Part shown: positions 47,812-56,015 of the stretch, piece after piece | Layout: each line of letters starts with the position of its first letter | Position numbering within the stretch: position 1 is the stretch's first letter | Notes under the pieces: model-generated | Seen by the model: only the letters and a program-made list of their open reading frames with translations | The model's database searches: none | Told to the model about the DNA's origin: nothing | DNA from: AP-15 sp963772295 | GTDB taxonomy: Bacteria > Pseudomonadota > Alphaproteobacteria > ATCC43930 > CGMCC-115725 | DNA: 64,000 nucleotides | NCBI GenBank assembly: GCA_963772295.1 | Contig: CAVYWO010000017.1 | Span: forward strand, 124,001-188,000 | Reading direction: 5' to 3' | Translations under genes and position numbers: made by a program

Positions 47812-48355
47812 TCTCCAGGTCCCTCACTACTTCCTGCGTCTGTCTTGAACCAAGGCCCCTTCCCTCCACCGGCATTACCCGGCTTCACCGGTACTACCGG
47901 CCTCTCCGCCACCCCAGTGCGCCCGGCCTGTCCCTCGCGGGCGTCCGGTTGATCATCCCTGATCACGCATTGGGGCTTCCCGTGTTGCGCACGCTTTCCT
48001 TGTGTACATGCTGCCGCCACTACCCCGGTGCAGCAGATGGGCCTACTCCTCGCTCAAACCGCCCATCCGTATCAGCCTTCCCCGAAACCACTATCGGGTC
48101 GGCCTGCACATCGACCTTTTCGAGGATTGCTCGGCGTTTACTCACGTTGCGGCCTGCACACTCGCGCGGTCACCAAAACCGTGACCGTTATCCGAAGGCT
48201 TCAGACATTTCGTCTCCTCCATGCCTGCTCCGGCTGCTTCCGGCTGGAGCGGTCGCCGGGCGGGGCTTGCACCCGCTGGAAAAGCGCCGCCTTGTCACGG
48301 CGCACGTGGGAAGCAGCCGTTTGCATCCTGCCTCAATACCACCCCATCAACGCAC
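47812..48355 (-). ncRNA. Group II intron 2, 5' RNA domains (approximate)
   Basis: No gene seen upstream of the maturase. A GUGCG motif at 48355-48351 on the minus strand matches the group II 5' consensus (GUGYG) and would make the intron RNA about 2 kb long. The border is inference. Confidence 0.4.
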
Positions 48356-48608
48356 CATGACAACTGGGTGCTACGGCAAATCTCAATGTGATGAACTGCT
48401 ACCATATTTGATGATCGCCCGAAAATCGGGGAGGGGCCCCGGCCGACAAGCCCTCGAATTTAGGTTCATGACACCGGTTTGGAACTAAAGCCGGGCCATC
48501 GCATCGGCGCAGGTGCGGCTTGGTCGTAAAGCGCCTGAACAGTTGTTCACGCGATGATGCGGCACGACGAAGCCTGTAGCGACGGCGGCGCCATGATGTC
48601 GGACAGGA

Positions 48609-48825
48609 TCACGGGATGAAGTCCGCGGGACTCTCGCCGGCCGCCGCAGTGCCTGACGCCGTCAATAATCCGGCGATCACCGCAACCGCCGTGGTGATGA
48701 CGTTTGCCAGCTGCACGAGGCGGGCGAGTTTGGTGACGTATCCCGGAACGCTTTTCCCAGACGCCTTTTGATAATCGCGTCGGCAGCGCGGCTGGATTGT
48801 CGGCAGTGCGTTGTTCCCCATTCAT
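48609..48825 (-). CDS. Small hypothetical membrane protein (one frameshift)
   Basis: ATG at 48825 has a good AGGAGA site eight bases upstream and starts MNGEQRTADNPAALPTRL. After a one-base shift near 48760 the text is VPGYVTKLARLVQLANVITT, AVAVIAGLLTASGTAAAGE, a single membrane segment, then a stop. The ribosome site and the segment support a real small gene of about 70 residues, but no family is recognised. Confidence 0.4.
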
Positions 48826-48941
48826 TTTCACGTTCTCCTGGCACTCGGCCGGGCGGCCCGCACTACCCGCGCCAGGGGCAAGCGCCACCGGGATGGGGAG
48901 GGTCTTCGCGGCAACCGGCCGCGACGGGCGGTTCTGTCGAG

Positions 48942-49170
48942 ATCCGCGAACCTCCATTTTGGACAATCAAGTCCGAGATATTTGGAACTTCGGCCCATTT
49001 TTCAAACCTTCGGGAGAGTTCATCTTGGGTCCAACGCGGCTGGCGTCGTGCCAGCGGCGGCCTCAGCAAGAAAGCTATTACGATGAATGCAATGCAGCTC
49101 GCGAAGACGGCAAACGGGAAAGCGGTCGAGGAGTTGGACGTGCTGGTGATCGGCGCCGGGTTCGCCGGCC
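48942..49170. repeat. LysR/BVMO promoter module, copy 1
   Basis: Shares near-identical sequence with 51857-52075 and 63144-63366: CCGCGAACCTCCAT, the operator-like palindrome, the TTTCAAACCTTCGGGAG stretch, GGTCCAACG and then the first 25-30 codons of the monooxygenase. Here it drives the full-length gene. Confidence 0.85.
48959..48976. promoter_or_regulatory. Candidate LysR operator, copy 1
   Basis: TTGGAC-N6-GTCCGA, an inverted repeat with one mismatch relative to copies 2 and 3 (TCGGAC-N6-GTCCGA). It lies 107 bases upstream of the monooxygenase ATG. Binding by the LysR protein is inference. Confidence 0.5.
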
Positions 49171-50715
49171 TCTACCAGCTCGATCACCTGCGCAGGCTCG
49201 GTTACAACGTAAAGGTATTCGAGGCCGGGTCCGACATCGGCGGCATCTGGTACTGGAACTGTTATCCGGGCGCCCGGGTCGATTCGTACGGGCCGCTGTA
49301 TCAATTCTCCAGCGAGGAGCTCTGGCGGGATTGGAACTACAGCGAGCTCTATCCCTCGTGGGAGGAGCTTCGCGCCTATTTCCACCACGTCGACAAGAAG
49401 CTCGGTCTCAGCCGTGACATCCGGTTCAGCACCCGCGTGACGTCTGCAGAGTTCGACACGGATCGCGACCAGTGGGTCGTGCAGGCCAGCGACGGCAGCG
49501 TGACGCGGGCGCAGTTCTTCGTGCTCTGCACCGGGATCGCCGCGAAACCCTATATTCCGCCGATCGAGGGGCTGAAGGACTTCCGCGGCATTTGCCACCA
49601 TACCGGCCTGTGGCCGCAGGAAGGCGTGGACTTCAAGGGCAAGCGCGTCGGCGTCGTCGGCACCGGGGCGAGCGGGGTGCAGGTCATCCAGGAGGTTTAC
49701 CAGGACGTCGTCGAGCTCACTGTGTTCCAGCGCACGCCGAACCTGGCGCTGCCAATGCGGCAGCGGAAGCTCGACGACGAGACCAAGCGGCGGATGAAAG
49801 AGACTTTCCCCGGGCGCTTCCTCAAGCGCGCCGAGACCTTCGCCGGGTTCGACTATGATTTCATTCCGCGGAACGCGCTCGATGTTTCCAACGAGGAACG
49901 GTTGGCGACGTACGAGGAGCTGTGGAACCGAGGCGGCTTCGCCCCGTGGCTCGGCACATACATACCAGGACGTACTGAGCAACCAGGAGGCCAACGATAG
50001 CGCCTATGCGTTCTGGCGCGACAAGGTGCGCGCGCGGATCAAGGATCCCGCCGTCGCGGAGAAGCTCGCACCAATGAGGCCATTGCACCCGTTCGGCGTG
50101 AAGCGGCCGAGCCTGGAGCAGCGCTACTACGAGGCGTACAATCGGCCGAACGTCCATATTGTCGACCTGCTCGAGACTCCAATCGAACGCGTGACGCCGA
50201 CGGGTGCCAAGACGAAGGACGGGAAAGTCGAGCTTGACATTCTCGTACTGGCAACGGGGTTTGATTCGGTCACGGGCGGCCTGACCAGCATCGACATTCG
50301 CGGCACGAACGGCGAGATGCTGCGGGAGAAATGGTCCAGTGGCTCGCGCGCGCATCTGGGGATGGGGAGCGCGCATTTCCCGAATCTGCTCTACATCTAC
50401 GGCCCGCAAAGCCCGTCGGCGTTCTGCAACGGGCCGACCTGCGCCGAGCTGCAGGGCGACTTCGTCGTCGCGTGCATCGAGCACATGCGGCGTAACAACC
50501 TCCGCCGGATCGAGGCGACGGCGGAAGCGGAGGAAGCCTGGCGCGACCATGTCGCCGAGCTGGTCGGTGCGACTTTGTTCCCGCGCGCGCAGTCCTGGTT
50601 CATGGGCGCCAACATCCCAGGCAAGAAGCGCGAGATGCTGGCCTACCCCGGCGGGCTGCCGCTGTACTTGCAGAAGTGCAAGGAATCCGCCGACGCCGGT
50701 TTCGTCCTGAGCTGA
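49083..50715 (+). CDS. Baeyer-Villiger flavin monooxygenase (one 4-base duplication)
   Basis: The protein should insert an oxygen next to a ketone carbonyl using FAD and NADPH. FAD-binding GAGFAG lies near residue 24, the Baeyer-Villiger fingerprint FRGICHHTGLW near residue 166, and the NADPH Rossmann motif GVVGTGASGVQVIQ near 190. The second half has GVKRPSLEQRYYEAYNRPNV, LVLATGFDSVTGGL and PQSPSAFCNGPTCAELQ. Cyclohexanone/steroid monooxygenase-type length (about 543 residues) results after removing one extra ATAC unit near 49957-49965, which otherwise stops the frame at 50000. Whether this is mutation or error is open. Start and promoter are shared with two truncated copies downstream. Confidence 0.9.
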
Positions 50716-50932
50716 GGCTGGAATTTCCGGCCGGCGGTTACACCCGCCGGCCGGACCCGTAAGGCCGAACTCGGGCTATGGGCTGGTTTGAAATTCAATG
50801 CACCCGTTACGTGGTCGCTGCATTGCTTTTCGCCTGGCTTGGGCCAACGGTGCGGCTCACCTCATCGGCGAGTTTGCACCCATTCGCCAGCCGCCTGCCA
50901 AGGGCTTCGACAAATCCGTCCCTCCTAGGGAC
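50716..50932. other. Intergenic gap between convergent genes
   Basis: Monooxygenase and lysR converge here. A GC-rich hairpin right after the monooxygenase stop (CCGGCCGGCGG...CCGCCGGCCGG, about 50730-50755) could serve as a terminator, although a T run is lacking. Confidence 0.45.
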
Positions 50933-51856
50933 TTATCCCACCGTCTCCTGCTCTGCCTGCTTCGCCTTCCACAGCGGAAAAAGGTTCGCGGCGAGGAAGT
51001 CCACGAACACTCTGAGCTTGAGAGAGAGATGCCGGCTCGACGGCCATAGGACCCGAAGAGTTCCCGAAGAATCAGTGTAGTCCTCCAGCACGGCGACCAG
51101 TACACCTTCACGAAGTTGTTGGGCTATGGCGAAGTCGGGCAGACAGGCAATACCCACGCCTTGTTCGGCCATACAAATTAGCGGCTCAAGCGTACTTGCC
51201 ACGGCTGTCCTCGGCAGTTCGGTCTCGATGCCGACATGCTCGTGCCGCAGCGGCCATCGCTCGAGCTTTCTGCTCGTCGGAAACTTGTGGTGCAGGCAGG
51301 CATGAGCCTTGAGGTCGTCCGGGAGTAGAGGAACACCCTTGGCCGCCAGATAGCCCGGCGCCGCCACCAGGCTTTTGCGATATGTGCCCAAAGCCCGGGT
51401 CATCAAACGCGAGTCGCCAACGTCGGCGAAGCGCACTACGGCGTCGAAGCCCTCCTCGATCACATCTACGACCCGATCGCTGAAATCGAGATCCAACACG
51501 ATCTCGGGATAGGCGCGCATAAATGCGACGAGAGTAGGCATCATCAGCATGCCGACCAACGGCAGGCTGACACGTAGTGTGCCGCGCGGGGCCTCGTGCG
51601 TCTGCGACAGTTCAAGCTCGGCCGCTTCGATTTCAGAAAATATGCGCCGGCAGCGTTCGAGGAATAGGGTACCTTCCGCGGTTAGTGTGACGCTGCGGGT
51701 GCTGCGATGAAAGAGGCGCACGCCGAGCCGTTCCTCCATCCGCGCCACCGCCTTGCCGATCGCCGACGACGACACGCCGAGTTGCCGTCCCGCAACCGTG
51801 AAACTTCGGGCTTCCGCCGCCTGAACGAAGGCATTCAGCGATCCTAGACTGTCCAT
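50933..51856 (-). CDS. LysR-family transcriptional regulator
   Basis: A 307-residue regulator. The winged helix-turn-helix (MDSLGSLNAFVQAAEARSFT, then VAGRQLGVSSSAIGKAVARM) is followed by the linker helix and a substrate-binding domain (GTLRVSLPLVGMLMMP, LDLDFSDRVVDVIEEGFDAV, GVGIACLPDFAIAQQL). It belongs to the CrgA/DhcR-like group. The start at 51856 is chosen because MDSLGSLNAF is the normal opening; an upstream extension covers the operator. It is divergent from a truncated monooxygenase copy across a palindromic site, as LysR genes commonly are from their targets. Confidence 0.92.
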   Translation of the reverse strand: MDSLGSLNAFVQAAEARSFTVAGRQLGVSSSAIGKAVARMEERLGVRLFHRSTRSVTLTAEGTLFLERCRRIFSEIEAAELELSQTHEAPRGTLRVSLPLVGMLMMPTLVAFMRAYPEIVLDLDFSDRVVDVIEEGFDAVVRFADVGDSRLMTRALGTYRKSLVAAPGYLAAKGVPLLPDDLKAHACLHHKFPTSRKLERWPLRHEHVGIETELPRTAVASTLEPLICMAEQGVGIACLPDFAIAQQLREGVLVAVLEDYTDSSGTLRVLWPSSRHLSLKLRVFVDFLAANLFPLWKAKQAEQETVG

Positions 51857-51871
51857 CCGCGAACCTCCATT

Positions 51872-51889
51872 TCGGACGATCACGTCCGA
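51872..51889. promoter_or_regulatory. Candidate LysR operator, copy 2
   Basis: A perfect TCGGAC-N6-GTCCGA palindrome 16 bases upstream of the lysR ATG and 95 bases before the truncated monooxygenase. Also present at 63159 (perfect) and 48959 (one mismatch). Confidence 0.55.
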
Positions 51890-51983
51890 TATGTTTGGAA
51901 CTATGGCCCACTTTTCAAAGCTTCGGGAGAGTTCATCTTAGGTCCAACGAAAGCGTGTCGAGCAACCAGGTAGGAAGTCCCAG

Positions 51984-52328
51984 ATGAATGCAACGCAGCT
52001 CGCCAAGCCGGCGAACGCGAAAGCGGTCGAAGAGTTGGACGTGCTGGTGGTCGGCGCCGGGTTCGCCGGCCCCTACCAGCTCGATCACCTGCGCAGGCTC
52101 GGTTACAACGTGAAGGTATTCGAGGCCGGATCCGACATCGGCGGCATCTGGTACTGGAACTGCTATCCGGGCGCTCGGGTCGATTTGTACGGGCCGCTGT
52201 ATCAGTTCTCCAGCGAGGAGCTCTGGCGGGATTGGAACTACAGCGAGCTCTATCCTTCGTGGGAGGAGCTTCGCGCCTATTTCCGCCACGTCGACAAAAA
52301 GCGCGGTCTCACCGGTGGCCAGCTATGA
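51984..52328 (+). pseudogene. Truncated monooxygenase copy (N-terminal 110 residues)
   Basis: Nearly identical to residues 1-110 of the full gene at 49083, with changes such as GAGFAGPYQ for GAGFAGLYQ. It has the FAD motif but ends soon after VDKKRGL, before the Baeyer-Villiger fingerprint. It then meets the sigma factor gene. Not functional as an oxygenase. Confidence 0.85.
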
Positions 52329-52993
52329 TGAATTTCGACAATATGCAACCAGACCCGGAACACCCGGGAGCGCAATCTGATGGACAGAAACCGGGTACCA
52401 CCGGCCGAACCCTTCACCTGCAGATCGAAGCCCTGATTCCGCGGCTGAGGCGTTACGCGCGCGCTATGACGCGCGATCCGGTCGCTGCAGACGATCTCGT
52501 CCAGGACTGTCTTGTCCGCGCTCTCGGGAAAATCCACCAGTGGGAACAAGGAACCGATCTTCGCGCTTGGCTATTCACAATCTTACACAACCAGCATGTC
52601 AGCCTCGCGCGCCAGGCCGCGCGCCGGCGCGACTGCAGCGAATTGCAGGAATATGAGAAGGGGTTGGCGCTCTCGCCCAATCAGACTGTCAGGCTCGAAC
52701 TTCGCGATCTGGAGCGCGCCTTCGCCAAACTGCCCGAGGGCCAGCGTTCGGTAATTCTGCTGGTCGGACTGGAGGGTATGAGCTACGACGAAGCCGCATC
52801 GGTCGTCAACCTGCGGGTCGGGACGGTCCGCTCACGACTTTCCCGCGGTCGCAAAACCTTGCGTATGATGACCGCGCTCTCCCCCGGTCGGCGTAGCCGC
52901 CGCCCGGGCACTGCGGCCACCCTCGATGCCCGCCGGCGCCGAGCCCCCAACGGAAATCATTTCGCGTCGAGATCACCGCAGATCTTGCACTGA
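52325..52993 (+). CDS. ECF-type RNA polymerase sigma factor
   Basis: A 222-residue sigma factor with region 2 (LIPRLRRYARAMTRDPVAAD, DLVQDCLVRALGKIHQW, DLRAWLFTILHNQHV) and region 4 (AFAKLPEGQRSVILLVGLEG, SYDEAASVVNLRVGTVRSRL, SRGRKTLR). The ATG at 52325 lies inside the end of the truncated monooxygenase frame. Its last 40 residues are Arg-rich and may be foreign. No anti-sigma factor is adjacent, so its trigger is unknown. It resembles general ECF factors with regions 2 and 4 only. Confidence 0.87.
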   Translation: MMNFDNMQPDPEHPGAQSDGQKPGTTGRTLHLQIEALIPRLRRYARAMTRDPVAADDLVQDCLVRALGKIHQWEQGTDLRAWLFTILHNQHVSLARQAARRRDCSELQEYEKGLALSPNQTVRLELRDLERAFAKLPEGQRSVILLVGLEGMSYDEAASVVNLRVGTVRSRLSRGRKTLRMMTALSPGRRSRRPGTAATLDARRRRAPNGNHFASRSPQILH

Positions 52994-53029
52994 AAACCGT
53001 GTTTCCTCCAGCCGCTGTCGGAGACAACC

Positions 53030-53275
53030 ATGACCTTTCCGATCAAGATCAATGGACTGGATCACACGGTCGGTGTCACGGCGACACGCCACTCCTCTGG
53101 GTGTTGCGCGACGTGCTCGGCATGACCGGCACGAAGTTCGGCTGCGGCAAGGCGTTCTGCGGCGCTTGCACCGCATGTCGACGGCATCGCCACCTGGTGC
53201 CGAGCCGACCACGGCGAGTGGTGCGGTCGCGCGACTACACTGTCGGCATGACGGTCGTCAGATAGTCGGAGTAAG
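53030..53275 (+). pseudogene. (2Fe-2S) subunit fragment of an aldehyde/isoquinoline oxidoreductase
   Basis: Starts MTFPIKINGLDHTVGVT, then in the next frame DTPLLWVLRDVLGMTGTKFG with CGKAFCGACT, the first iron-sulphur cluster Cys set of IorA/CoxS-like subunits. The second cluster domain is missing and at least two shifts are present. The normal protein has about 150 residues. Confidence 0.65.
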
Positions 53276-53299
53276 GCCATTTTTCTATGACCCGGCATC

Positions 53300-53403
53300 A
53301 ACGAATGGCTTTACGCGGTGAAAATCTTCGCCGCCGCGATGCTCGCGCTCTACATCGCGATGTCCATCGGATTCGATCGCCCTTACTGGGCGATGACAAC
53401 CGT
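53300..53403 (+). pseudogene. FUSC/aromatic acid exporter fragment
   Basis: NEWLYAVKIFAAAMLALYIA, then MSIGFDRPYWAMTTV, matches the first membrane segment of FUSC-type exporters (AaeB/YccS). Only 35 residues remain, in phase. It joins a monooxygenase fragment at base 53401-53403. Confidence 0.6.
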
Positions 53404-53503
53404 GACATCCGGTTCAACACGCGCATCACGGATGCAGAGTTCGACACGGATCGCGACCAGTGGGTCGTCCAGGCCAGCGACGGCAGCGTGACGCGGGCGC
53501 AGT
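53401..53503 (+). pseudogene. Internal monooxygenase fragment
   Basis: Almost identical to bases 49413-49515 of the full-length gene (text DIRFNTRITDAEFDTDRDQW, then VVQASDGSVTRAQ). Flanked by unrelated fragments on both sides. Confidence 0.8.
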
Positions 53504-53514
53504 CCCTGAAGACA

Positions 53515-53641
53515 GTGCCGCTTGGGTGCGTCCGGCGACCCGGCCGACATCGCGCGTGCTGCCGTCTTTCTTGCTTCCGAAAAAGCGTCATTCATCACCG
53601 GACAGATACTTACTGTCGACGGCGGCAAGACTGCCGGCTGA
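53515..53641 (+). pseudogene. SDR C-terminal fragment
   Basis: GDPADIARAAVFLASEKASF, then ITGQILTVDGGKTAG and TGA, is the standard end of a short-chain dehydrogenase. It differs from the end of the SDR at 54504, so it comes from another gene. Confidence 0.72.
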
Positions 53642-53750
53642 AGGTTATTCCCGTTCATGCTTCATCGACCGGGATTGCGCAATGGAATCGAATATTGCGA
53701 CCCACGCCTAATCAACGTGCCATACGTATCAAGTGAAGAAAGGGAGTCCA

Positions 53751-54191
53751 ATGGCTAACGTGGTAAAGAAGTACACCATTTCTTCGGAGTTAGCGCAGAA
53801 AATGGTGAATGAAGCGGTGGCGAAAGCAAGAGAACTTGGCGTTACCGAGAACGTAGCGATTCTCGATGATGGCGGTAATCTCAAGGCCTTTAGCCGGATG
53901 GATGGGGCCCCGATCCTTTGCATCGAGATGGCGCAGAATAAGGCGTATACAGCTCTGTTCGGCGTCTCGACGCAGGACTTTTTCAACTTTATCCAGGGCG
54001 ACCCGTCGCTTTTCGCCGGCATCCCGACGCTTGCGCGTGTGGCGGCGTGGGGTGGAGGGTTTCCCATTAAGGTGAAGGGAGAAGTCGTCGGGGCGATCGG
54101 GGTGAGCGGGGCGCCCGCGGTGCAGAACGACGTCGATTGCGCGAGCGCGGCCCTGGCGCTCGTACCTGATGCGGTGCCGACTGAGAAATAA
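53751..54191 (+). CDS. GlcG/HbpS-family heme-binding-like protein
   Basis: A 146-residue protein of the DUF336 family: YTISSELAQKMVNEAVAKAR, VAILDDGGNLKAFSRMDGAP, AQNKAYTALFGVSTQDFF, GGGFPIKVKGEVVGAIGVSG and a C-terminal Ala-rich helix. Members bind heme or flavin-like cofactors or small ligands and often accompany aromatic or diol degradation genes. ATG at 53751 follows GAAAGGGAG. It is intact. It precedes the hydrolase and SDR genes on the same strand. Confidence 0.87.
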   Translation: MANVVKKYTISSELAQKMVNEAVAKARELGVTENVAILDDGGNLKAFSRMDGAPILCIEMAQNKAYTALFGVSTQDFFNFIQGDPSLFAGIPTLARVAAWGGGFPIKVKGEVVGAIGVSGAPAVQNDVDCASAALALVPDAVPTEK

Positions 54192-54204
54192 GGGCGCGAT
54201 CATA

Positions 54205-54507
54205 ATGGTTCATACCCACCAGACCGCGCCGACGCAGTTCGTCGAGGTCTACGGCATCCGCTTCGCCTATCGCCGTTTCGGTAAGCCGGACGGCGTACCG
54301 CTCGTTTTCAACCAGCACTTCACCGGGACGATGGTCCATTGGGATCCGGCGGTGACCGATGGTCTCGCGACGGAGCGCGAGGTCATTCTGTTCAACAACG
54401 CCGGTGTCTCGAGCAGCTCCAGCGAGGTTCCGACCTCTTGCGAGCAAACGGCGGCCAACGCAGTCTCTTTTATCAAGGCGCTGGGACTAGAAGGAGCGAC
54501 GAGATGA
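54205..54507 (+). pseudogene. Truncated alpha/beta hydrolase
   Basis: The frame has the start of an alpha/beta hydrolase (TAPTQFVEVYGIRFAYRRFG, VPLVFNQHFTGTMVHWDPAV, EVILFNNAGVSSSSSEVP) and stops after 100 residues, before the GxSxG elbow. Full relatives have about 280 residues. The TGA overlaps the SDR ATG (ATGA), so it is translated into the SDR even if it has no hydrolase activity itself. Its first 15 residues resemble the N-terminus of the PRISE-like protein at 56016. Confidence 0.75.
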
Positions 54508-55250
54508 GCACCCCTGTGGTGTTAATTATTGGCGCCTTGACCGGCATCGGCCGCGCGGCGGCATTGGCTTTCGCAAAGGGAGGCAGCCGGGTCGTGATCT
54601 CCGGTCGCCACGAGGAAGCCGGACAGGCACTGGCTACGGAGTTGCGCGCGCTCGGCGCGGAGGCCGAGTTCGTCCGTGCTGACGTACGCCACGAAGACGC
54701 TGTGCGGGAGTTGGTCGATCAAACGGTGGCTCGCTTCGGTCGGCTCGATGCAGCCGTCAATACCGCCGGCACCGAAGGCCACCCCGGCCCGGTCACCGAG
54801 CAGTCAGCCGACAGCTACGCAGCCACCTTCGATACCAATGTGCTCGGCACCCTGCTCAGCATGAAGCACGAACTGCGGGTCATGCTGGCCCAAGGCAGCG
54901 GCTGCATCATCAATATCTCATCGACCTACGGTCATCTTGGGGCGCGCGGTGCTTCGGTCTATTCGGCAAGCAAGCACGCGGTCGAGGGACTCACCAAGTC
55001 CGCGGCGCTGGAGGCAGCGGCATCGGGGGTGCGGATTAATGCCGTCGCGCCGGGCCCGATCGAGACCGCGTTGCTCAACCGCTTTACAGGGAGCGCCGAA
55101 CGAAAGGCCGGCCTCGCGGCGGGTGTTCCGCTCCAACGTGTGGGCGAGCCCGACGAGATCGCGAACGCGATCGTCTTCCGCGCTTCGAGCAAGTCGTCCT
55201 TCACGACCGGTCAGGTGCTCTTCGTCGACGGTGGCAAGTCGGCGACGTAG
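54504..55250 (+). CDS. Short-chain dehydrogenase/reductase
   Basis: A 248-residue classical SDR. The cofactor motif reads IIGALTGIGRAAA (the usual Thr of TGxxxGIG is Ile), NNAG reads NTAG, the catalytic Ser is in INISSTYGHLG and Tyr-Lys in YSASKHA. The end TTGQVLFVDGGKSAT is typical. It may interconvert an alcohol and a ketone feeding the monooxygenase; that is inference. It is translationally coupled to the truncated hydrolase upstream. Confidence 0.9.
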   Translation: MSTPVVLIIGALTGIGRAAALAFAKGGSRVVISGRHEEAGQALATELRALGAEAEFVRADVRHEDAVRELVDQTVARFGRLDAAVNTAGTEGHPGPVTEQSADSYAATFDTNVLGTLLSMKHELRVMLAQGSGCIINISSTYGHLGARGASVYSASKHAVEGLTKSAALEAAASGVRINAVAPGPIETALLNRFTGSAERKAGLAAGVPLQRVGEPDEIANAIVFRASSKSSFTTGQVLFVDGGKSAT

Positions 55251-55283
55251 TCCGGCGCAACTCGACAGCCAAAGGTGACCACT

Positions 55284-55679
55284 ATGGAACAGAATGTCCA
55301 AGTCCAGGCGAAGCCGATCAAAATCCCTGGCCCGGATCATCCGATCTCGATCGAACGCGACACCGAGCGAGTAATCGTCTCGGTCGCGGGCCGCGTCATC
55401 GCCGACACGCGCGAAGCGCTCACGCTCCACGAGGCCCATTATCCGGCGGTCCATTACATCCCGCGCAAGGATGTCGATATGACGCTGCTGGCGCGGACAG
55501 ATCGCACGACCTACTGTCCCTACAAGGGGGACGCCGCCTACTTCAGCATCCCGGCGGGCGGAGAGCGCTCGATCGACGCAGTCTGGACCTACGAGACCCC
55601 CTACGCGGCGGTCGCGGGCATCAAGGACCACCTCGCGTTCTACTCAGATCGGGTCGATACGATCGAAATCCAGTTCTGA
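55284..55679 (+). CDS. DUF427 domain protein
   Basis: A 131-residue protein covering the whole DUF427 fold: ISIERDTERVIVSVAGRVIA, TREALTLHEAHYPAVHYIPR, DVDMTLLARTDRTTYCPYKG and AVWTYETPYAAVAGIKDHLA. The CPYKG and AFYSDRVD motifs are diagnostic. Function is unproven; members are common beside SDRs and oxygenases. ATG at 55284 chosen over an in-frame GTG three codons upstream. Confidence 0.9.
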   Translation: MEQNVQVQAKPIKIPGPDHPISIERDTERVIVSVAGRVIADTREALTLHEAHYPAVHYIPRKDVDMTLLARTDRTTYCPYKGDAAYFSIPAGGERSIDAVWTYETPYAAVAGIKDHLAFYSDRVDTIEIQF

Positions 55680-55982
55680 GCGGTTCTTTCACGGAAAGAC
55701 CGCGCTCGCTCCACCCTTTGCAGGGTAGCCGCCTGATATTCGCGGCCTTTCAGACGGGCAGGTGCAACGCACAGGCAAATGGAGAGGGAGTGAAGGTCAA
55801 TGGGTGGACTGGCGGATCGTATTCGCTATGCCCTGGCTAACCCGCTCCGCGACGATCGCGCCATCGACCCGATGCGCGAACTCGCCGACTTCGCTGACGG
55901 CGGTTACGCCGGTTTCGTCCTGAGCTGAGGCTGACGCTTTTGCCTGCAGAGCTGCCGTTGCCACGAGCGCAGCCGCCATACC
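55680..55982 (+). other. Gene-scrap region carrying the monooxygenase 3' end
   Basis: About 55799-55928 reads as a short chimeric frame (GGLADRIRYALANPLRDDRA...) that ends with the last codons and stop of the monooxygenase. Bases 55906-55933 are identical to 50693-50720, across the stop codon. The source of the first part is not recognised. Confidence 0.6.
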
Positions 55983-56015
55983 ATGAAGGACTGGATCCAT
56001 GAGCAACCCATAGTA

